Assembly: GCF_008369065.1 (NCBI RefSeq)
Contig: NZ_VDFC01000058.1
Coordinates: 103,212 to 142,922, forward strand
Length of the DNA stretch: 39,711 nt
Direction: 5' to 3'
From: Streptomyces apricus
GTDB lineage: Bacteria > Actinomycetota > Actinomycetes > Streptomycetales > Streptomycetaceae
Shown here: in pieces, positions 38,427 to 39,711 of the stretch
Layout: the number at the start of each line of letters is the position of its first letter
How positions within the stretch are numbered: the stretch's first letter is position 1
Translations under genes and position numbers: made by a program
The notes under the pieces: generated by a model
The model's input: the letters and a program-made list of their open reading frames with translations, nothing else
What the model was told of the DNA's origin: nothing
Databases searched by the model: none

Positions 38427-38475
38427 CGTACTCCTGTCGGAACGTGCGTGCTCCGTCGTTCTGCGGGACGAACCC

Positions 38476-38501
38476 GTCGGGACCGTCGCGACGGTCCCGA
38501 C
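38476..38501. repeat. 26-bp perfect palindrome
   Basis: The left arm is GTCGGGACCGTCG and the right arm CGACGGTCCCGAC, with no spacer. It could be a large operator, a cruciform or the hairpin of a transcript. It lies next to the 9-bp tandem repeats and 100 nt before the small secreted peptide. Confidence 0.8.
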
Positions 38502-38554
38502 CAGTGCGGTCGGTGCGTTCGGTGCGACCGGTGCGATCGGTGTCGTCCGGTGTG
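38501..38554. repeat. Six 9-bp tandem units (TCGGTGCGN type)
   Basis: The units are CCAGTGCGG, TCGGTGCGT, TCGGTGCGA, CCGGTGCGA, TCGGTGTCG and TCCGGTGTG. The period is 9 bp, so any translation would be a three-residue repeat, but no supported gene covers it. It lies immediately to the right of the 26-bp palindrome. Confidence 0.75.
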
Positions 38555-38600
38555 TCGGGATCCGGCCGTGACTCCTGGGCCGTTCCGTAGTTGAAGCGGT

Positions 38601-38795
38601 ATGAAGAAGCGCAGCATGCTGGCCATCGCCTCCCTCGCCACCGGCTTCGTCGTGGCGGCCGTCACCCCGTCCCACTCGCTCGACGGCGGCGCCCTCGGTG
38701 ATCTCCCGCTCCAGGACACCCTCACCGCCGTCGGGCAGACGGTCGGTGACGACAGCCTGGACATGGGCGACGGCATCGTGGAGCACGACGGCTGA
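38601..38795 (+). CDS. Small secreted acidic peptide, unknown function
   Basis: A 64-residue protein. Residues 1-26 are a clear Sec signal peptide (MKKRSMLAIASLATGFVVAAVTPSHS), leaving a mature peptide of about 38 residues that begins LDGGALGDLPLQ and ends GIVEHDG. The mature part has nine acidic residues, no Lys, Arg or Cys. A weak GAAG ribosome site lies close upstream. The signal peptide and position argue for a real gene. Streptomyces makes many small secreted peptides for the cell surface, but this is not a chaplin, rodlin or lanthipeptide by sequence. The gene stands alone between the alpha-galactosidase and the NUDIX fusion. Confidence 0.65.
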   Translation: MKKRSMLAIASLATGFVVAAVTPSHSLDGGALGDLPLQDTLTAVGQTVGDDSLDMGDGIVEHDG

Positions 38796-38822
38796 CCGGC
38801 CCTTCCTCCCTGTTCCGCCCCC

Positions 38823-38850
38823 GAGCCCGGCCCCGCGAGGAGCCGGGCTC
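38823..38850. terminator. Hairpin terminator after the small secreted peptide gene
   Basis: GAGCCCGGC, a 10-nt loop and GCCGGGCTC form a perfect 9-bp stem starting 28 nt after the stop codon at 38795. No T tract follows, as often in Streptomyces. Confidence 0.65.
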
Positions 38851-38951
38851 CGTGCGTGTCCGACCCCTCGAACGCGACCTCATCAGGACCTGGTTTCCAT
38901 GGCAGGGTGGAGCGGGCAAGCCTCAGGGGGCCACACAGCAGAGGGGGAACC

Positions 38952-39711
38952 GTGATCGTCTGGATCAACGGTGCGTTCGGTGCGGGGAAGACCACCACCG
39001 CACGGGAACTGATCGACCTGATCCCGAACAGCACGCTGTTCGACCCGGAGATCATCGGTACCGAGCTGGCGCGCCTGCTGCCCGCCAAGCGCCTCGCCGA
39101 GGTCGGCGACTTCCAGGACCTGCCGATCTGGCGGCGGCTCGTGGTGGACACCGCGGCCGCGATGCTCTCCGAACTCGGCGGTGTGCTCGTGGTTCCCATG
39201 ACCCTGCTCCGGCAGGACTACCGCGACGAGATCTTCGGCGGCCTCGCCTCCCGCCGGATCGCGGTCCGCCATGTGCTCCTCGCCCCGGCGGAAACGATCC
39301 TGCGCGAGCGAATAGCCGCCCGGGAGGTCCCGCCGGACCTCCCGGACGGGGAGATACGGGTGCGCCAGTGGTCGTACGACCAGATCGAGCCCTACCGCGC
39401 CGCCCTCGCCGGCTGGCTCACCACGGACGCCCACCCCGTCGACAACGGCACGCTGACCCCGTACGAGACCGCCGTGCGCGTCGCCGAGGCGCTGAACGGC
39501 GGGTCCGTGCCGGTCTGCGACATCGTGCAGACCCCCGAGCCGACCTCGGAGACCGTGGCGGCGGGGGTGCTCCTCTTCGACGAGCAGGACAGGGTGCTGC
39601 TCGTCGACCCGACGTACAAGGCCGGCTGGGAGTTCCCCGGCGGCGTCGTCGAGTCCGGTGAGGCACCCGCGCGCGCGGGCGTCCGCGAGGTGGCCGAGGA
39701 GACCGGCATCC
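38952..39711 (+). CDS. TmrB-like P-loop ATPase fused to a NUDIX hydrolase (3' end missing)
   Basis: The gene runs off the right edge; 253 codons are present. Domain 1 (about 1-185) starts VIVWINGAFGAGKTTTARELIDLIPNS with Walker A GAFGAGKT (residues 7-14), then TLFDPEIIG, FQDLPIWRRLVVDT, GVLVVPMTLLRQDY, and matches the tunicamycin-resistance protein TmrB of Bacillus in layout and motifs. Domain 2 begins about 200 (PVCDIVQTPEPTSETVAAGVLLFDEQDRVLLVDPTYKAGWEFPGG) and holds a complete NUDIX box (Gly231, Glu237, Arg245-Glu246, Glu249-Glu250, Gly252). NUDIX enzymes cleave nucleoside diphosphate-linked compounds. GTG 38952 has GAGGGGGAA 3-8 nt upstream. A kinase or nucleotide-binding plus pyrophosphatase joint action is inferred. 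Confidence 0.88.
   Translation, partial: MIVWINGAFGAGKTTTARELIDLIPNSTLFDPEIIGTELARLLPAKRLAEVGDFQDLPIWRRLVVDTAAAMLSELGGVLVVPMTLLRQDYRDEIFGGLASRRIAVRHVLLAPAETILRERIAAREVPPDLPDGEIRVRQWSYDQIEPYRAALAGWLTTDAHPVDNGTLTPYETAVRVAEALNGGSVPVCDIVQTPEPTSETVAAGVLLFDEQDRVLLVDPTYKAGWEFPGGVVESGEAPARAGVREVAEETGI

Noticed and set aside
1..39711. A biosynthetic gene cluster, prophage or integrated element
   Set aside because: No PKS, NRPS, terpene or RiPP enzymes, no integrase or transposase and no tRNA att site were seen; gene content is housekeeping and regulatory.

Overview
The window is high-GC actinobacterial chromosome, almost certainly Streptomyces. Codons favour G or C at position three, GTG and TTG starts are common, and the families are typical of the genus: DUF6214, DUF2630, DUF6421, DUF6986, DUF574-type methyltransferases, F420-dependent LLM enzymes, DUF5134 and DUF4395. 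About 40 genes fill it densely on both strands. I see no rRNA, tRNA, CRISPR array, insertion sequence, phage gene or antibiotic gene cluster. It reads as ordinary core or near-core chromosome carrying many small regulator-target modules.

Layout. 1-5.3 kb: the 5' part of a ferredoxin-NADP reductase, a DUF6214 gene, a divergent pair of exported proteins (DUF305 lipoprotein and LVIVD-repeat protein), a TetR regulator with a His-rich tail, DUF2630, and a HAD hydrolase. 5.3-11.3 kb: a leftward series comprising a membrane-anchored low-complexity protein, a secreted SGNH esterase, a SAM methyltransferase, a PAP2 phosphatase, an M56 metallopeptidase and DUF5134. 11.4-13.8 kb: a FUSC-type exporter coupled to a MarR regulator behind an AT-rich operator. 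13.8-17.6 kb: Ppx/GppA phosphatase, isochorismatase-fold hydrolase, F420-dependent oxidoreductase, VOC protein and an ICMT-like methyltransferase. 17.6-20.2 kb: a two-domain alpha/beta-hydrolase divergent from a MerR regulator, with a textbook MerR promoter between them. 20.2-21.9 kb: VOC protein, GNAT acetyltransferase, glycerophosphodiesterase.

22.3-25.6 kb is a compact operon of DUF6421, a short-chain dehydrogenase and a threonine aldolase-like PLP enzyme, followed by a B3/4-domain protein and an acyltransferase. 27.4-28.3 kb holds a divergent DUF4395/thioredoxin pair, then a flavin reductase. 29.3-31.1 kb is etfB-etfA, closed by a strong hairpin terminator. 31.2-33.6 kb holds a Tat-exported EEP nuclease/phosphatase and a DUF6986 aldolase-like enzyme with a clear promoter and operator. 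33.8-38.3 kb is a sugar locus: LacI regulator, ROK kinase and a secreted GH27 alpha-galactosidase with an NPCBM domain. The right end has a repeat-rich intergenic stretch, a tiny secreted acidic peptide, and the start of a protein fusing a TmrB-like P-loop domain to a NUDIX hydrolase.

The points most worth a second look are: the TmrB-NUDIX fusion; the two-domain hydrolase whose first domain has lost its nucleophile and which sits under MerR control; a possible metal site in DUF6421 within its conserved-looking operon; several palindromic operators overlapping promoters; five genes whose -10 box lies 6-7 nt before the start codon (leaderless mRNAs); and a dispersed 55-bp repeat found just downstream of leftward genes. 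No feature amounts to a clearly new system on sequence alone. All family assignments come from reading motifs, without database searches.
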